Shown piece after piece: positions 1-21,343 of a stretch of DNA of 64,000 nt. The DNA is taken from the NCBI GenBank assembly GCA_020137815.1, contig CM035355.1, positions 991,463-1,055,462 on the forward strand. The letters are read 5' to 3'. The stretch comes from Hormiphora californensis. Lineage: Eukaryota; Ctenophora; Tentaculata; Cydippida; Pleurobrachiidae. Below the pieces are notes generated by a model. That model was not told the origin of the DNA. It did no database searches and saw only the letters and a list, made by a program, of their open reading frames with translations. Each line of letters opens with the position of its first letter. Position 1 is the stretch's first letter. Made by a program: the position numbers and the translations under genes.

Positions 1-1099
1 AGAGAAAGAGAGATGAGCGTTGCACCTCCACGCATCATGATCATGGTGATAATGCCACCTGTATAGGCCCTCTGGTTTTCCATTATTTTCCCTCATCTCA
101 ACCTCTTCTCTCTCTTTTCCTCTTTATTCTAACCTCTTCTCTCTAAATTCCCCTCGTTTATATCTATTAATTTGTTAACAGTCCTCTCTTTCTATATCTC
201 CAGTCCTAACTCCCCAAATATAAGAAATCAACTTAGATCCTGTCGTTTTCAAGTAAAACAAAGTACCATACGCAAAAATTCCATAGGATTATCTCACAAT
301 GCATTTTAGTTCACTCGGATTTAAGTGCATTTTATTCTAAATCTAATAAAATCCGTGGCATATTCCCCTATCTCACAAAGTGCCACACACAGAGTTAGCT
401 ATCAGACTCATTTTAAAGGACAGTTTAGATGATCTGATCGGTTTCCTACTCATTTATTGCATTGCTTTGGTAATGATTGTAGTAATGATGTCATCTAAGA
501 GAAGTTTTTACAACATATCTAGGCAGAGAATGTTAATAAAATGGATCAATATGTCATATCTTTCTATATCTAAGAGCAGACAATAGAACGAGATGAGAGA
601 AGAAAGAGAGAGCGAGAGAAGAGCGAGAGCCCGAGATATACTCTATCTATATGATAGCTCTAATATTATCTATACTGAGATGCCTCTATATCTCTCCACT
701 CTCTCTCTTCTATCGCTCTATATAGCTCTATCTCTCTCATCTCTCTCTCTCGTCTCTCTTCTCGCTCCTATCTCTATATATACTATTCGACAGAGATCAA
801 TCTAATCTAACAATTGAAAGCCGATAAAAGATAAAAAATGAGCATTACAAGCAGTATTGCGAAAATTTGTTTCGACTGATGACAAAATTCATTTTTCTGC
901 CAAGTTGCATGACAGCAAGTACTCCAGACTGGTAAAAAGAATGCATATAATGAGAACAGATTATATGACAACAAATGAATACCAACTTAATAGTGTAGCA
1001 TATTATGTAGCATATATTACTGTTGGTAAAGACACTGGACGAGATACTATTGTTGTTCCTTAATTGACACATTCCCCTAACCATATCCCTCTCCCCCAG
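1..1099. other. Gap upstream of first recognised exon; no gene seen
   Basis: I recognise no coding sequence here. The stretch is A/T-rich with CT- and GA-rich low-complexity patches, notably near 590-790. If the nardilysin gene reads in from the left, its preceding exon lies before the window or in a large intron covering this region, because the first exon recognised starts at 1100 in phase 2 after a pyrimidine-rich acceptor. Confidence 0.4.
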
Positions 1100-10801
<9,702 letters not shown>

Positions 10802-11260
10802 TTCAGTTTGGTGTTTTTCTTTTTTGGGGATTTTTTTAGGGAAATCAATAATCTTCTTTTCTTATCTGACTGTATAATTTGAGGGTTTATTTGTTTTTTA
10901 ACCGCCTGTTTTGTTAATTTCCGGAGAATACAACAGAGTTCGGCCCTTAGAGTTACAAACAAGTCCAGGCTCTGATTGGTACAGCTCCCACTTCCCAGTT
11001 TTGCAAATTGCAGAAGTAGGTTGCATGGGGGTACGAACTATGACCTAGACTTCTTGTTCTTTATCTTACTAGATTCAGATAGTGAGAAAGAGAGGAGAGA
11101 GGATAGAGAGATTCAGTGGGTACTGGGTAGAGGGAGGAGAATGAGTTAGGATAATAATAATAACTCGGTTTGGCCTGGACCGCGAAATGTTTGTTGAAGC
11201 TACCATAATCAAATTCATTCGCTGCATATTCTCATTAGGTAGGAATAGAGAGAAAAAGCT

Positions 11261-11361
<101 letters not shown>

Positions 11362-11921
11362 CCTTTTTTGGAAAGCGCTCTAAATCCTTTGTTAGAATTA
11401 TATACGGATCTAGAGTTTCCTGCCCCTCCTTTATCAAGAACTTACCACGCCCCCGATAAAAGCCTCAAATATTCTTGTTGCCAAGCTCCTAGCTGTTATG
11501 ACATACCGCCTAGGAAAGAGAGAGAGAGAGAGGGAGAGAGAGAAAAAGTGAGAGAGTGGGAGAAAGTGTTTGATTTCATTTTGTACATTTACTATCTCTC
11601 TGTTTCTCACACAGCAAGCCGATTTGTCTTCCTCGATTCTGGGCGTGTTTATTACTAAAATCTCATCAATTTGTTGACCCTCATACGTCATCATCCGATA
11701 CCTCCCCTCTATATAGAAATCAACACGCCCTAGGTTCGTTGCAGTAATAGAAGTTTCCCGATCCGGACTATTTTAGTTTCACGGATTTCAGCATTCGAAT
11801 TACTCGTGTTCTCATTGTGGCCCATTAAGACTCTGGCTAGTCCTGGTTGTGACTCATTAAGACCTATGTTTTAATTTGTATTCGTATCGACAACACTGTC
11901 CTAAGTTGATGAGTTCCAATT

Positions 11922-12030
11922 TGTCATTATTACTGCCCTGTGTGTCATTATTACTGCCCTGTGTGTCATTATTACTGCTCTGTGTGTCATTATTACTGCC
12001 CTGTGTGTCATTATTACTGCCCTGTGTGTC
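11922..12030. repeat. 21-base tandem repeat, about five copies
   Basis: The unit GTCATTATTACTGCCCTGTGT repeats about five times with only one or two base changes (one copy has GCTC for GCCC). Because 21 is divisible by three, every frame stays open across it, so the open frames here are artefacts. Confidence 0.9.
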
Positions 12031-12124
12031 GCTGTCAGGCGTGGTTCAGGGCAATCTCTGGCCGTGTCATTGTATTCGATCAGAGTTACCTGTGTGTAAT
12101 AGTTACTGTGTGACGACATTGCAT

Positions 12125-12318
<194 letters not shown>

Positions 12319-12374
12319 ACCCAATCATTATGATAAGTTTTATAGCTACAGACCGGCCGGCCGACATTTTAACC

Positions 12375-15300
12375 ATGCTGTTTTTCCTTGCTTCCCTTTT
12401 CACATTAGGTAAGTTGATCTTTGATCTTGACAATTGATGTAATACTAATAATTGATTGATTTACATTCTACTGTCTTTACTTCTTTACTATCATTAATTC
12501 CGTATTTAGCCCTCTCTCTCTTCTCCTGATTCAGGTTATAGCCAGTTGGAATTCCTTCAGTCTCCTAGTTACACCCTAATATGGCGAAGTCCAACAGTTG
12601 ACGACAAGAGTGTGTCACTATGGCAACCAGTACTACCAAATAAGGAGTATTACCTGCTGGGTGATGTCATGGTACAGGGTGGTGACGCACCTTCAACATC
12701 AGCACTGGTGTTCAAACCATTGAAGTAAGTAACTCGTGTCCCTGTACCTATAGAAAAGGGCTGGGAGCAGTGTCTCCCCTCGCAGGGAACCACCTATTAT
12801 ATTCACTACGAGTTCGTGAAATATGTGTGAGCTCGATCTCAGTGACTGTGTGACTTTGATCTCACCCGTCTAGCTCAACCTTCTCTTCACGCGCTACGCA
12901 AATGTAAAAGAGGGTTAGAACTTAGAACATAACAAATCTAGCCTCCAACAATTCCTTTTTTATAATTTCTCTTCTTGTTAATTCTAAACCCCTTACTTTG
13001 CAGTCCAGACGACGTTTCAGAGCCACTGAGAGCAGAGGCCATTTGGAATAGTGCTGGGGACAAAGATTTAGTGACAGTGTTTAAATTGTATCCCGCGTCT
13101 GGTTACCGGTGTATTGGTGCAGTGGCAGTCCGTGGCACCCAACCTGACCTATCAAAATACAGGTACCATTAGGGGGGACCCAACCTGACCTATCAAAATA
13201 CAGGTACAATTAGGGGGCACCCAACCTGACCTATCAAAATACAGGTACAATTAGGGGGCAGTTTGGGGCCCTTTTCAAATGAAGGTTACCTTATTGACAT
13301 TAGATGTGTGCTAACTGCTCCCCCCTCTAGGTGTGTAAGGAGTGAGTTTCTAAAGAAAGCTGCTACACCAGTGGTTTGGGACGCTAAAGATACCAGCCTC
13401 AGATACAGACAATTCTACTTTTTCTCACTGACACCAAAGAACCAGGGTCTCCCTATGAACCACTTCTATATAAGCTCTGCTGCCAGTGTCTCTGCCAAAT
13501 TTGTTGTGAATTCGGAGTTCATTCAACCCTTCATTCCCAAGAGATTTGCTGGAAGTGTATTTGGTTAGTGCAGTCAAAATGATATTGGAGTTGGGGGTGG
13601 ATTCTTGAGTTTGGGGGTCGATTGTGTGTGTACTTGATTTAACATGAAGATATGCAAATCCCATGATGTATTCTGCAGGTATAGGAATGGCACCAGTTCA
13701 ATCCTCGCTCCGAGTAATCTCAGTGAAATCGTCCGCTCTATGGCACAACAGGAGGTTCTCTATCTACAACCCTGAACCCAAGGAGTATTACCATGCAGTT
13801 GCATCCAGTCTGGACAAGGACTCAACAATTCTAGTCTCTGGAACGGTTAGTGATTTCCCCCACCCATCAGGGTGAGTTACATTCTCTCAGAAATTATTCA
13901 AATTATATGAAACTATTCTCCTCGCTATAATCCCTATAACAGTAGCCCTTTATCTAACCATTACCTCAGGTGGGTCGAGATATTGCATATCCAGATCAGT
14001 TCTCACCAGTCTTCACTCTGGAGAACTCTGGGGCCAGCCTGACACTCTGGAAGGTGACCTGCCCAGAAGGATTCAGTAGTCCTGGCCTGTTCGCATCCAA
14101 TAGCGTGGTAGACCATGATGTCGTCTGTGTGGGGGATCAGTATCTTACAACGGAGAAAGGATCCTACTGGAAATATCTTAGGTTAGTGATCTTCTCGCTA
14201 ATTCTCATGTTATTGTTTGTTTCCGGCTTGCTAGGAAATTAGAATCACACGCATTCCTTAGCCGCATGATGGAGTATGAATCATGTTATGGATCAAATTA
14301 TGATTTAGCATTCCTAATATTGAATTGTTGTTTTTGGCTTTGATCCAACTTCCTGTTAAATGACATACATAATGCCTAACAAAACAATCAACCCCTCACC
14401 CAGCTCGGACTCAAACTATGTACAGACATTATGGGAGGCCAAGGTGTCCCCTCAAGGAAGTGAGGTGCTGGATTTAAAGGCCTTTACCCACACTCCCACA
14501 ATGGCCATCCCAGCCGGTGATTACCAACCCACTTTCCTCCGAGGAGATCTCATGAATCAGGTCAGAACATCCTCCCAAAGTCACATCCTCTCTTCCCATC
14601 CTCCCAAAGTCACATCTTCCCATCCTCCCTCAACTCACACATCCAGTTCTCTTCACCCTCCCGCAACTCACAGTTCACATACATATCCCCTTCCTTCCCC
14701 ACCCCTTTCCATGTCCCTAACTCACACCAGTCCCCTCACCCCCTCCCCTATTCCCTAATCCAGATGTCTGATGACATGATGGTTACATTGAGCTCATTAA
14801 GATTCGGAGTTAGCTCCAGTATAACAAGTAAACGAGAACTCCTGGACCAGGACAATGCTGACACTAGCATGTGAGTAGAAAGAGAGCTGTATAGATTGAT
14901 CAATATCAACATAGATCTCTCCATCATGATGGAAAAGAGGGGTTTAGCGAGTCAAGATGGGCCCTGCTTGATGTTTAGGTCTGCCCAGCAAGGCCATTAT
15001 ATTCATTTTGATAGTATTAGTTATGTTGACCCCCATCCTCCTCCAGCAACAACGTGGTTACTAGTTGGTCAGTTCAAGGGATAGAAGAGGATGGACCGAT
15101 AAAAGTTACCCTCCAATCATCAATCCTGAAATCACTCCCCTCCTATACCAAAAGTCTAACCGTGGAATCAGCTAGCAAGGTGATTGGAAAACCACCATTG
15201 AATTGGAAACTGTTTTATTTCCAATTTGTTAGCTCACTCAGGGAAATGATGTCAGAGCATTGGCCTGACAGGGGAAATGAAAAATCTCGTTTTCTGTCGC

Positions 15301-15677
15301 ACTGTCTATGAGATGGGATATTCATAATGTCATCTGTCTACGCTCAGATCTGGTCGACGGCAAAGTTGTTTATTCACTTCTAACCCCCACCTTCCCAGGC
15401 GAACGAACTGAACAACTACTACAGTTTCCAAGCAGACGCCCAGCCTTCCCTGGGAACTTCTGACGAGAGATGGGGATACCTAGTTACTGAAAAGTGGTTG
15501 GAGATACCCTTCTCAGGCACCTTGACACCTAACAGGGCTGTATCGGGGAGGCTTTATCTTTTAGTTGTCTCACCGCCCCTCCTGGACCCCGAGGATAGGC
15601 CGGAGGAGGTTCGGGTCGTTACTGAGAGTACTAAACTGAGGAAGGAGGGAGAATTGAGTGAGATGCAGTTCCCATGA
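12375..15677 (+). CDS. Secreted Vps62-repeat protein, ten exons
   Basis: Exons: 12375-12408, 12535-12724, 13004-13162, 13331-13563, 13679-13845, 13970-14181, 14404-14560, 14764-14870, 15047-15179, 15399-15677 (TGA). All junctions are GT-AG and in phase. The first exon encodes a signal-like MLFFLASLFTLG, with mature sequence from about YSQLEF. The next exons match the Vps62/DUF946 pattern: YTLIWRS, a W-x-P...YYLLGDV block, then IWNSAGD, GYRCIGAVAVRG and YRCVRSEFL. A second weaker round follows (FSIYNPEP...YYHAV, LTLWKVTCPEGF...VVCVGDQYL). The C-terminal third has no family I recognise. Vps62-type proteins are best known from fungi and plants and their activity is poorly defined. The signal peptide, short introns and lack of further membrane segments suggest a secreted or lumenal protein. 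Confidence 0.78.
13135..13260. repeat. 42-base tandem triplication spanning a splice donor
   Basis: Three near-identical 42-base copies (CACCCAACCTGACCTATC...ATTAGGGGG). The first copy contains the end of exon 3 of the Vps62-like gene and its donor (CAG|GTAC at 13162/13163). Copies two and three repeat the donor inside the intron. Confidence 0.85.
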
Positions 15678-15726
15678 ACTATTGCAGAGCACTGAGTTGG
15701 ATCAGAAGTGACACTGACTAACAGAG

Positions 15727-15772
<46 letters not shown>

Positions 15773-16198
15773 TGAGATTGAGAATGAGAGTGAGAGAGTG
15801 AGTGAGAGAATTCCAATTTTTGTTTTTGAGAAATGATGTTGTATTTTTGTTAATCTTAATTATTTTGCCAAAACCATATTCGATGTGTTTACCCTTGCTT
15901 CTGCAGTGACAAACAATATTTCCCGCACGAGAAGGGGGGGGGGGCTTGTTGAGTTCCCCCTTACTCAACAAGGGGGGGCTGAAAACTTCAAAAAAAATCC
16001 GACTAACTTTACACATGTTTAACAGGTTAGAATTAGATTGTCGATGCGCGTGTTTGTTTTGCGCGTTTATAGCGCGGCTCCTTATTTAAATTTTTAAATT
16101 TAATAAAAAAAGGGGGGGGCGGCCAATATCGGCCTTAAAATAAAATATATAATAAATTATACAGTAGAAATCAATGGAATCAATAAATTATTGTGGAA
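15678..16198. other. Intergenic: GA microsatellite and MITE remnant
   Basis: Contains (GA)n at 15733-15770, a hairpin of GTTGAGTTCCCCC / CTTACTCAACAAGG type near 15945-15975 and the motif ACTTCAAAAAAAATCCGACT near 15986-16006, which matches the end of the MITE at 30470-30630. The last 100 bases are A/T-rich and may be the 3' tail of the retroelement read on the minus strand. Confidence 0.5.
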
Positions 16199-17416
16199 TT
16201 AGTCCATACGATATAAATATTCATCAGCGTCACTTGCAGCCGCCTTGCCCCTGCCCCGATATCCCCTAATCGATACAGTTATTGAGCGAACCATCGCAAA
16301 TGATAAGCGCAGTCTAAGATACCGAATACAGTCCTGGCGCTCATATCCAGTTTTGGAAGATTTTCGGTGGGCCAACTGTTTCAGTGTGTTCTGAAATTCT
16401 CTACCAAGTCCGCCTGATGTTGACATGACAAGCGGAGTGAACACCGCCTTCTCAACCTGGAGAACTCGTTGCAGATAAGCTTTCTTCTTCTCAGTTTCAT
16501 GCTTCTCATAGATCTTCTGTATACTCTGGTTGGCATTAGACTTTACCCTTGGATTAAAAATCCTTACGTCAAAATAGGTACAGTCTAAGCTTGACCAGAG
16601 TCCACGGGTTCTGATGTCAAGGCGAGCCCCGTCTGCTGTGATGGTCCCAGCTGGAAGGGACGTCCCCCGAACGTTGAGAAGGTGAGGTTCGACCTTGGTA
16701 TCGAGGCCGACAGTGCTAAGCTCTTTCGCAATAAAGTCTCTCACGTTGTCGTGCCTGTAGTTAACAAATCCTCCAAGCTTGCAGGAGATAGCATGATCGA
16801 TACTGTTAGCTTCTCCGCATGTACACTGATCTGGTAGAGGTTCGCCAACAAGGGGGAGATTGTACCTAGCCGAGATAGCGTCGAACCATTCCTGTCGGTT
16901 TAGAGTGAAGTTAAGAGATTCTAGTGGGAGACAAGTTAGCCAGGAGGATGCACCCTTTTCGGCCAGGAGATCGAGGGTCCTCTTCTCTTCTGGTGTCGAT
17001 TTTGATTTTATTTGATCGATTGCCGTCTGATGTTGATCGTTTTTCGTTCGACGCACAATGAGTTTGTTCTCTGAGTTTTTGACATCATCTGCAGTAAACG
17101 TATCTTCCTGGTTCAGCACAGCTGCAGACAGATTTTCAGTCATGAGTTTGGAGAAATAGTACTCGCTATCCGATGTAGCGACGGGGTTTTGAATCCCGAG
17201 TCCTCCAAATCTCGCTGGAAGAGAGAAAACTGATCGAAGTCGCTCGTTGATAACAGGTTGTCCAGTCATAGAAGGGATGAGTTGCTGCAGAATTGAATCC
17301 TCAATCGGGCCCAACTGATCAGAAATGCCTGGAGTCGTTCTCATAAGATACGACCACCGTTTAGATACTCCCATGGTGTATGCTGTATAAGCAAGCTGAG
17401 GCTCACTGTTTGCCAT
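16199..17416 (-). mobile_element. Retroelement ORF, C-terminal region (zinc knuckle plus nuclease-like domain)
   Basis: A 405-codon frame reads from 17416 to 16199. It resembles the C-terminal part of reverse-transcriptase polyproteins abundant in marine invertebrates. The N-terminal 130 residues look like post-RT thumb sequence (FSLPARFGGLGIQNP). A C-x-C-x7-H-x3-C knuckle (CTCGEANSIDHAISC) follows, then GGFVNYRHDNVRD, then an acidic pattern (DGARLDIRT ... TYFDVRIFNP) that could be a restriction-like nuclease fold, and a basic C-terminus (RLRLSFAMVRSI). No RT palm motif (F/YxDD) is present, so the 5' part is missing and the copy is truncated at about 17416. Assignment to a particular clade of non-LTR or other elements is uncertain. 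Confidence 0.7.
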
Positions 17417-17457
17417 CTCCGCAAGTGATGTTATTTTAATTAAATAAAAAGATTTGA

Positions 17458-17975
17458 TTTTCCGGCCAGCGTTAAAATCTGGGTGTTTCGTGGCCAGCGT
17501 TAAAATCTGGGTGTTTTGGGAGTGCTGACAAACGGTTTTTTAGGGTTAGGGCTAAAGTAGGGTTGGGGTTAGGCCTTGACATTCCCTACCAGATGAACTT
17601 TGAATCAGCCAAAACGGTTGAGTGGTTTGGCGGTTAGAGCCGTTTTAGTGAATCAACTTTTTTGGCAGCGCGCACCTGTAAACAGGCCTCCAAACACCCA
17701 GATCGTAACGGCGCCCGTGTTTCGTGAGTGCTGACAAACGGTTTTTTAAGATTAGGGCTAAAGTAGGGTTAGGGTTAGGACTGACGTTTGGGTTGGGGTT
17801 ATGCCTTGACATTTCCTACCAGATTAAGTTTGAATTAGCCAAAACGGTTAAGTGGTTACGCGGTTAGAGCCATTTTAGTGAATCAACCTTTTTGGCAGCG
17901 CGCACCTGTAAACAGGCCATCAAACACCCAGATCGTAACGGCGCCCATGATTTCCTTTCGGCAAAGTCAAAATCT
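17458..17975. repeat. Tandem repeat with telomere-like TTAGGG words
   Basis: Two copies of a unit of about 225-250 bases. Each begins near GAGTGCTGACAAACGGTTTTTTA and runs through AGGGTTAGGGCTAAAGTAGGGTT and GCCAAAACGGTT to GGCAGCGCGCACCTGTAAACAGG and ACACCCAGATCGTAACGGCGCC. Short duplicates of GGCCAGCGTTAAAATCTGGGTG precede them. A related, more diverged copy lies at about 39700-39950, so this is a dispersed family and not a telomere. Confidence 0.75.
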
Positions 17976-18735
17976 GTATGCCTTCCGGCTTCCATTGCTA
18001 ACAATTGATCGATTTTAGTAGTTGAGACGGGTTAGGGTTGCCCGTTAGGGTCTGGTTAGGGTTTTGTTTGGGGTTATTATTTAGTGCTAACAATTGGCTA
18101 TCTCTTACCGTTTTGGCGTTATTTGCGGTCAAAGAAGGCCAAATTAGTCGAAAATGCCAAAAAAATGATTAAATGGCAATTAGTACTAATTAGCCCAATT
18201 AATTTGCCTACTAGCACTCTGGAAAATCGCTTTCCAGAGTGCATGGTTTTAGTCTAGGAGAGGGCAGAGGTCACTTGGGCTTAGAAATATGATTTCTACG
18301 GCAGATATTTCATTTTGTAGGGTCAATGGTCACACAGGAAAATTACCCACTGTGCGGGAGGGAAGGTGAGGGGTGATTGTATGGAGATCAGGGAGAGAGG
18401 ATTCAGAGGATTCAGAGGATTCAGAGGATTATAAAAATCTAGCACTCGATGACCAAGATGCTCAATAAATATTTACTGTCCGAGCTTAACAGGACAAATT
18501 ATTAGGCATTATTTATTCAATGAGGTCAACCATTTACATACTACATGTCTTAACAGTACTCCACGATTAAAGTAAAGCTCAATTTATCCGCAAAATGAGC
18601 TGATTAATATGAGTTGAGGGGGGGGCTGGGTTGACGGGGATATCTATAGGTTCACACATTTTAGTGAGGTACATATCATTAGCTCAGGTGCTCCTTAAAA
18701 CCAACCATCCAACGAACACCCATTATTCACTCAAC
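17976..18735. other. Intergenic region before crystallin gene
   Basis: No gene seen. There are more GGGTTAGGG-like words near 18030-18060, a short inverted repeat (GCACTCTGGAAA / TTTCCAGAGTGC) near 18214-18242 and a GGATTCAGA repeat near 18398-18430. Confidence 0.5.
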
Positions 18736-19092
18736 ATGAAGCTGTTAATAATTGTCCTCTGTGCTACTCTCCTGGTGACTGTCCACTGTGCTTGTAACGC
18801 GGCCGAGATAAATAACGGCGAGAAATCCCTTACTCTGTACTCACAATTCGACTTCCAAGGGAATTCAACGATCCTGACGGAGGACACGCCAGCACTCCAA
18901 CTTCCACTTGAATTCAACCGCAGGGTCTTGTCTGTTGAGGCTTGCGGGGCGAGATGGGAGTGCTTCATGGGTGAAGACTATTCAAGGGGATATCCCATTG
19001 ATATACAGAAAGACGCGAGGGTGAAATGGTTCCCTCCTAGCTTCAGAAAAATACGCTCATGCAGGGTGTTCACGTCCATGAGGCCCAACTGA
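18736..19092 (+). CDS. Secreted single-domain beta-gamma-crystallin protein
   Basis: An intronless 118-residue frame. I chose ATG 18736 because it gives a clean signal peptide (MKLLIIVLCATLLVTVHCAC); the in-frame codons upstream have no such feature. The mature part fits one beta-gamma-crystallin domain: LTLYSQFDFQGNSTIL (Greek-key Y/F-x6-G pattern), RRVLSVEACGARWECF as the second strand set, then a divergent second Greek key (EDYSRGYPIDIQ...RKIRSCRVF). Extra cysteines (about four in the mature chain) suggest disulphides, consistent with secretion. Known relatives include calcium-binding crystallins of sponges and tunicates. A canonical N/D-N/D-x-x-S/T-S calcium motif is not obvious. AATAAA lies near 19153. 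Confidence 0.8.
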   Translation: MKLLIIVLCATLLVTVHCACNAAEINNGEKSLTLYSQFDFQGNSTILTEDTPALQLPLEFNRRVLSVEACGARWECFMGEDYSRGYPIDIQKDARVKWFPPSFRKIRSCRVFTSMRPN

Positions 19093-19507
19093 TGACGATG
19101 TTAATTTGTTTTATTATTTCTCCAAAATTGCGTTTTCCATTTGCTGTGTATGATAATAAAGAAACCGTCATCAACAATTATCTGTCAGGCCAATGCTCTG
19201 ACCACAGTTCTCGCGCTTGAGAGAAACGAGAATGGGTCAGGCCAATGCTCTGACAGACAATTATCGTTTCTCACTTTCTCACACCCTCAGCCTGGATTTT
19301 TGCTGGGGCGGGTGTTGGAGTAAACTACCGTTAAGTAAAATAGGACGAGCCAGAAGACAATGTCTTCAAGACATATTAAGATCCTCCATACCCTGAACTG
19401 TGGGGGAAAACAGACTGAACCTCAGGCTATTTACTCCTGAAACCTGATAATGTTGTCTCATATAATAAGTCAGTGTCTGACAATGATAATCATATTGACC
19501 TGCCCGC

Positions 19508-19616
19508 ATAAAACATCGCCCAAAGCGATGTCCAGTGTCCACGACGTCAAAGACGCAATCCGCTGACATTGGATTCTTTGTTTTGGACGTCGTGGAAAAC
19601 GCTTTGGGTGGCGCTG
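19508..19616. repeat. Imperfect inverted repeat
   Basis: CGCCCAAAGCG ... CCACGACGTC pairs with GACGTCGTGG ... CGCTTTGGGTGGCG about 30 bases further on. The shape suggests a small MITE. The flanking word GACGGAGCACCA is shared with the hairpin at 7784. Confidence 0.55.
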
Positions 19617-19714
19617 CGTGGGCGGCCAATATGACGGAGCACCACTGTAATTATACATGGTTATGTAGTGCTATGATTTACAGATCTTGTGTGTTTTTTA
19701 GGCCAGGATAGATA

Positions 19715-19902
19715 ATGGCAAAATACTGGGCAGTGAATAGGATTAACCTACCAAGCCTACAAAAGGCTTTCCTGGTAAACACATTAGATATAATTGAACA
19801 TACAACTGCAACCGATGGTCAATATAACGAGGCATTCATATTGGAGATCTTATTACGGATTAACCTACCGAGGAAGCAAGAATCAACGTTTATACAGCTG
19901 CA
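19715..19902 (+). CDS. Doubtful hypothetical exon
   Basis: An ATG frame of about 63 codons (MAKYWAVNRINLPSLQKAFL...) ends at CTGCAG|GTAAAA, a fair splice donor, and is preceded by a TTTTTTAG acceptor-like site at about 19700. Codon content looks unlike the repeats around it. I recognise no family and could not identify a following exon with confidence. It may be a spurious frame. Confidence 0.2.
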
Positions 19903-19916
19903 GGTAAAAAACATCT

Positions 19917-19941
19917 CAATCTCCCTCTCTCGTCTCTCTCG

Positions 19942-19973
<32 letters not shown>

Positions 19974-20050
19974 CCTCCCTCCCTCCCTCCCTCTCCCTCC
20001 CTCTCTCTCCCTCTCTCTCTCGTCTCGCTCTCTCTCTCTCCCTCTCTCTT
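19917..20050. repeat. CT/CCCT-rich microsatellite
   Basis: Mixed CT and CCCT tandem tracts, about 130 bases. Frames across it on both strands are artefacts. Confidence 0.9.
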
Positions 20051-21343
20051 AATTTCACTGTTTTAAACTCTTTAATCTTGTTTCGCTTGTGTGTAACTGG
20101 TGCAGTAGAGGTAGCTGCAGTGGTAGGTATACACCATAACCTTCTCCACGGCTTGTGCAAGCACTGCTATCTAATCTAATTATATCAAATTTGACGGAAA
20201 TGTGACACCCTATCGTCAGCGTGACGACGTGATCCGTCAATGTAACGATGTGATCCGTCAATGTGACGACGTGATTCGTAGGTATCACGTATCACAAGTG
20301 CTTGAGGACTGCTTGCGAACTTGAGGGGTCACATCACATACATAAAAAGGAGAGAAAGAGAGAGTAAAAAGACAGGGATCACATCACATAGCATATAGCA
20401 TCAGCGAGAGACAGAGAGAGAGTCAGAGAGACAGAGGCACTAAACAGGGAGACAGAGATAGAGAGTGAGACAGAGCGACATAGAGAAAAAAAAATAATAG
20501 AAACATATCCCTCGATACGATCGCCCCAGTTTTACTAGTAACGAATAACTGAAAAGATCGCATACTTTCGATCTACGAGTTGGTCCGCCGACCAGAATTT
20601 GAATTTTCAACAATGATTTCCCGGCTCAATTTTGTAACGTACAAGAATGTTTTGGCCTGAATGTTTATGCCTCATATTTTGTTGATCCATGATGTTATTG
20701 ATGATGGAATATGAACGTGATTATAAACTGATTAGTGGTTAGAAATCACTGATCAGCTAAGAGTAAAGAGGCGTTTGTTAAAACCCGTGTCGAAAGAGGT
20801 TATTAGAGGGTCTTCGGTGTACAATGATCAGATCCCGTGATCTGGGCAGTGACCAGGTTATAGCAAGGATAGTGGATACTACATCTGCACCACCGACAAT
20901 TGCTAGTATACCACCAAGCAATATAACCTTATTATAACCGCAGAAAACCTATCATGTAGTTTGTATTTGCCGCAATAACACGTGTGTACTACTAATTATG
21001 CATCACGTGCTGAAACTCCTCCCAGCTATTGGGCATGCTGCTTTTTCCTGCCACTGTTGTTCATATTGCCTCTTGGCGTGTGTACCTTCTATTAAATACT
21101 ACATGACACACGCTTTTAGTTACATACAATATCTCGCTCAGTTTTTCCGTGTACTTGCAATCCAGTGTTGACTCGTAGGTGATATCAATTTATGCATCCT
21201 GCATATTGTGGCATGTTTATCAGTCAAGTTAGACACATTGATTGAGCCTATTCTACCTGTCTAGTGGGGATATATCGGATGTCGGAAGATACTGCTTTGA
21301 AAAAGAAGCTATGGTTTGCCTGTGAGAATTGGTTAGCTGTACA

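Larger units (their letters stand above)
19093..21343. other. Intergenic region with small hairpins and CT/GA tracts
   Basis: No recognisable gene apart from the doubtful frame at 19715. It holds two direct copies of GTCAGGCCAATGCTCTGAC (about 19185 and 19236), a hairpin at 19508-19616, a CT tract at 19917-20050, three copies of a TGATCCGTCAATGTGACGACG-type word at 20215-20280 and GA-rich sequence at 20350-20490. Confidence 0.5.
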
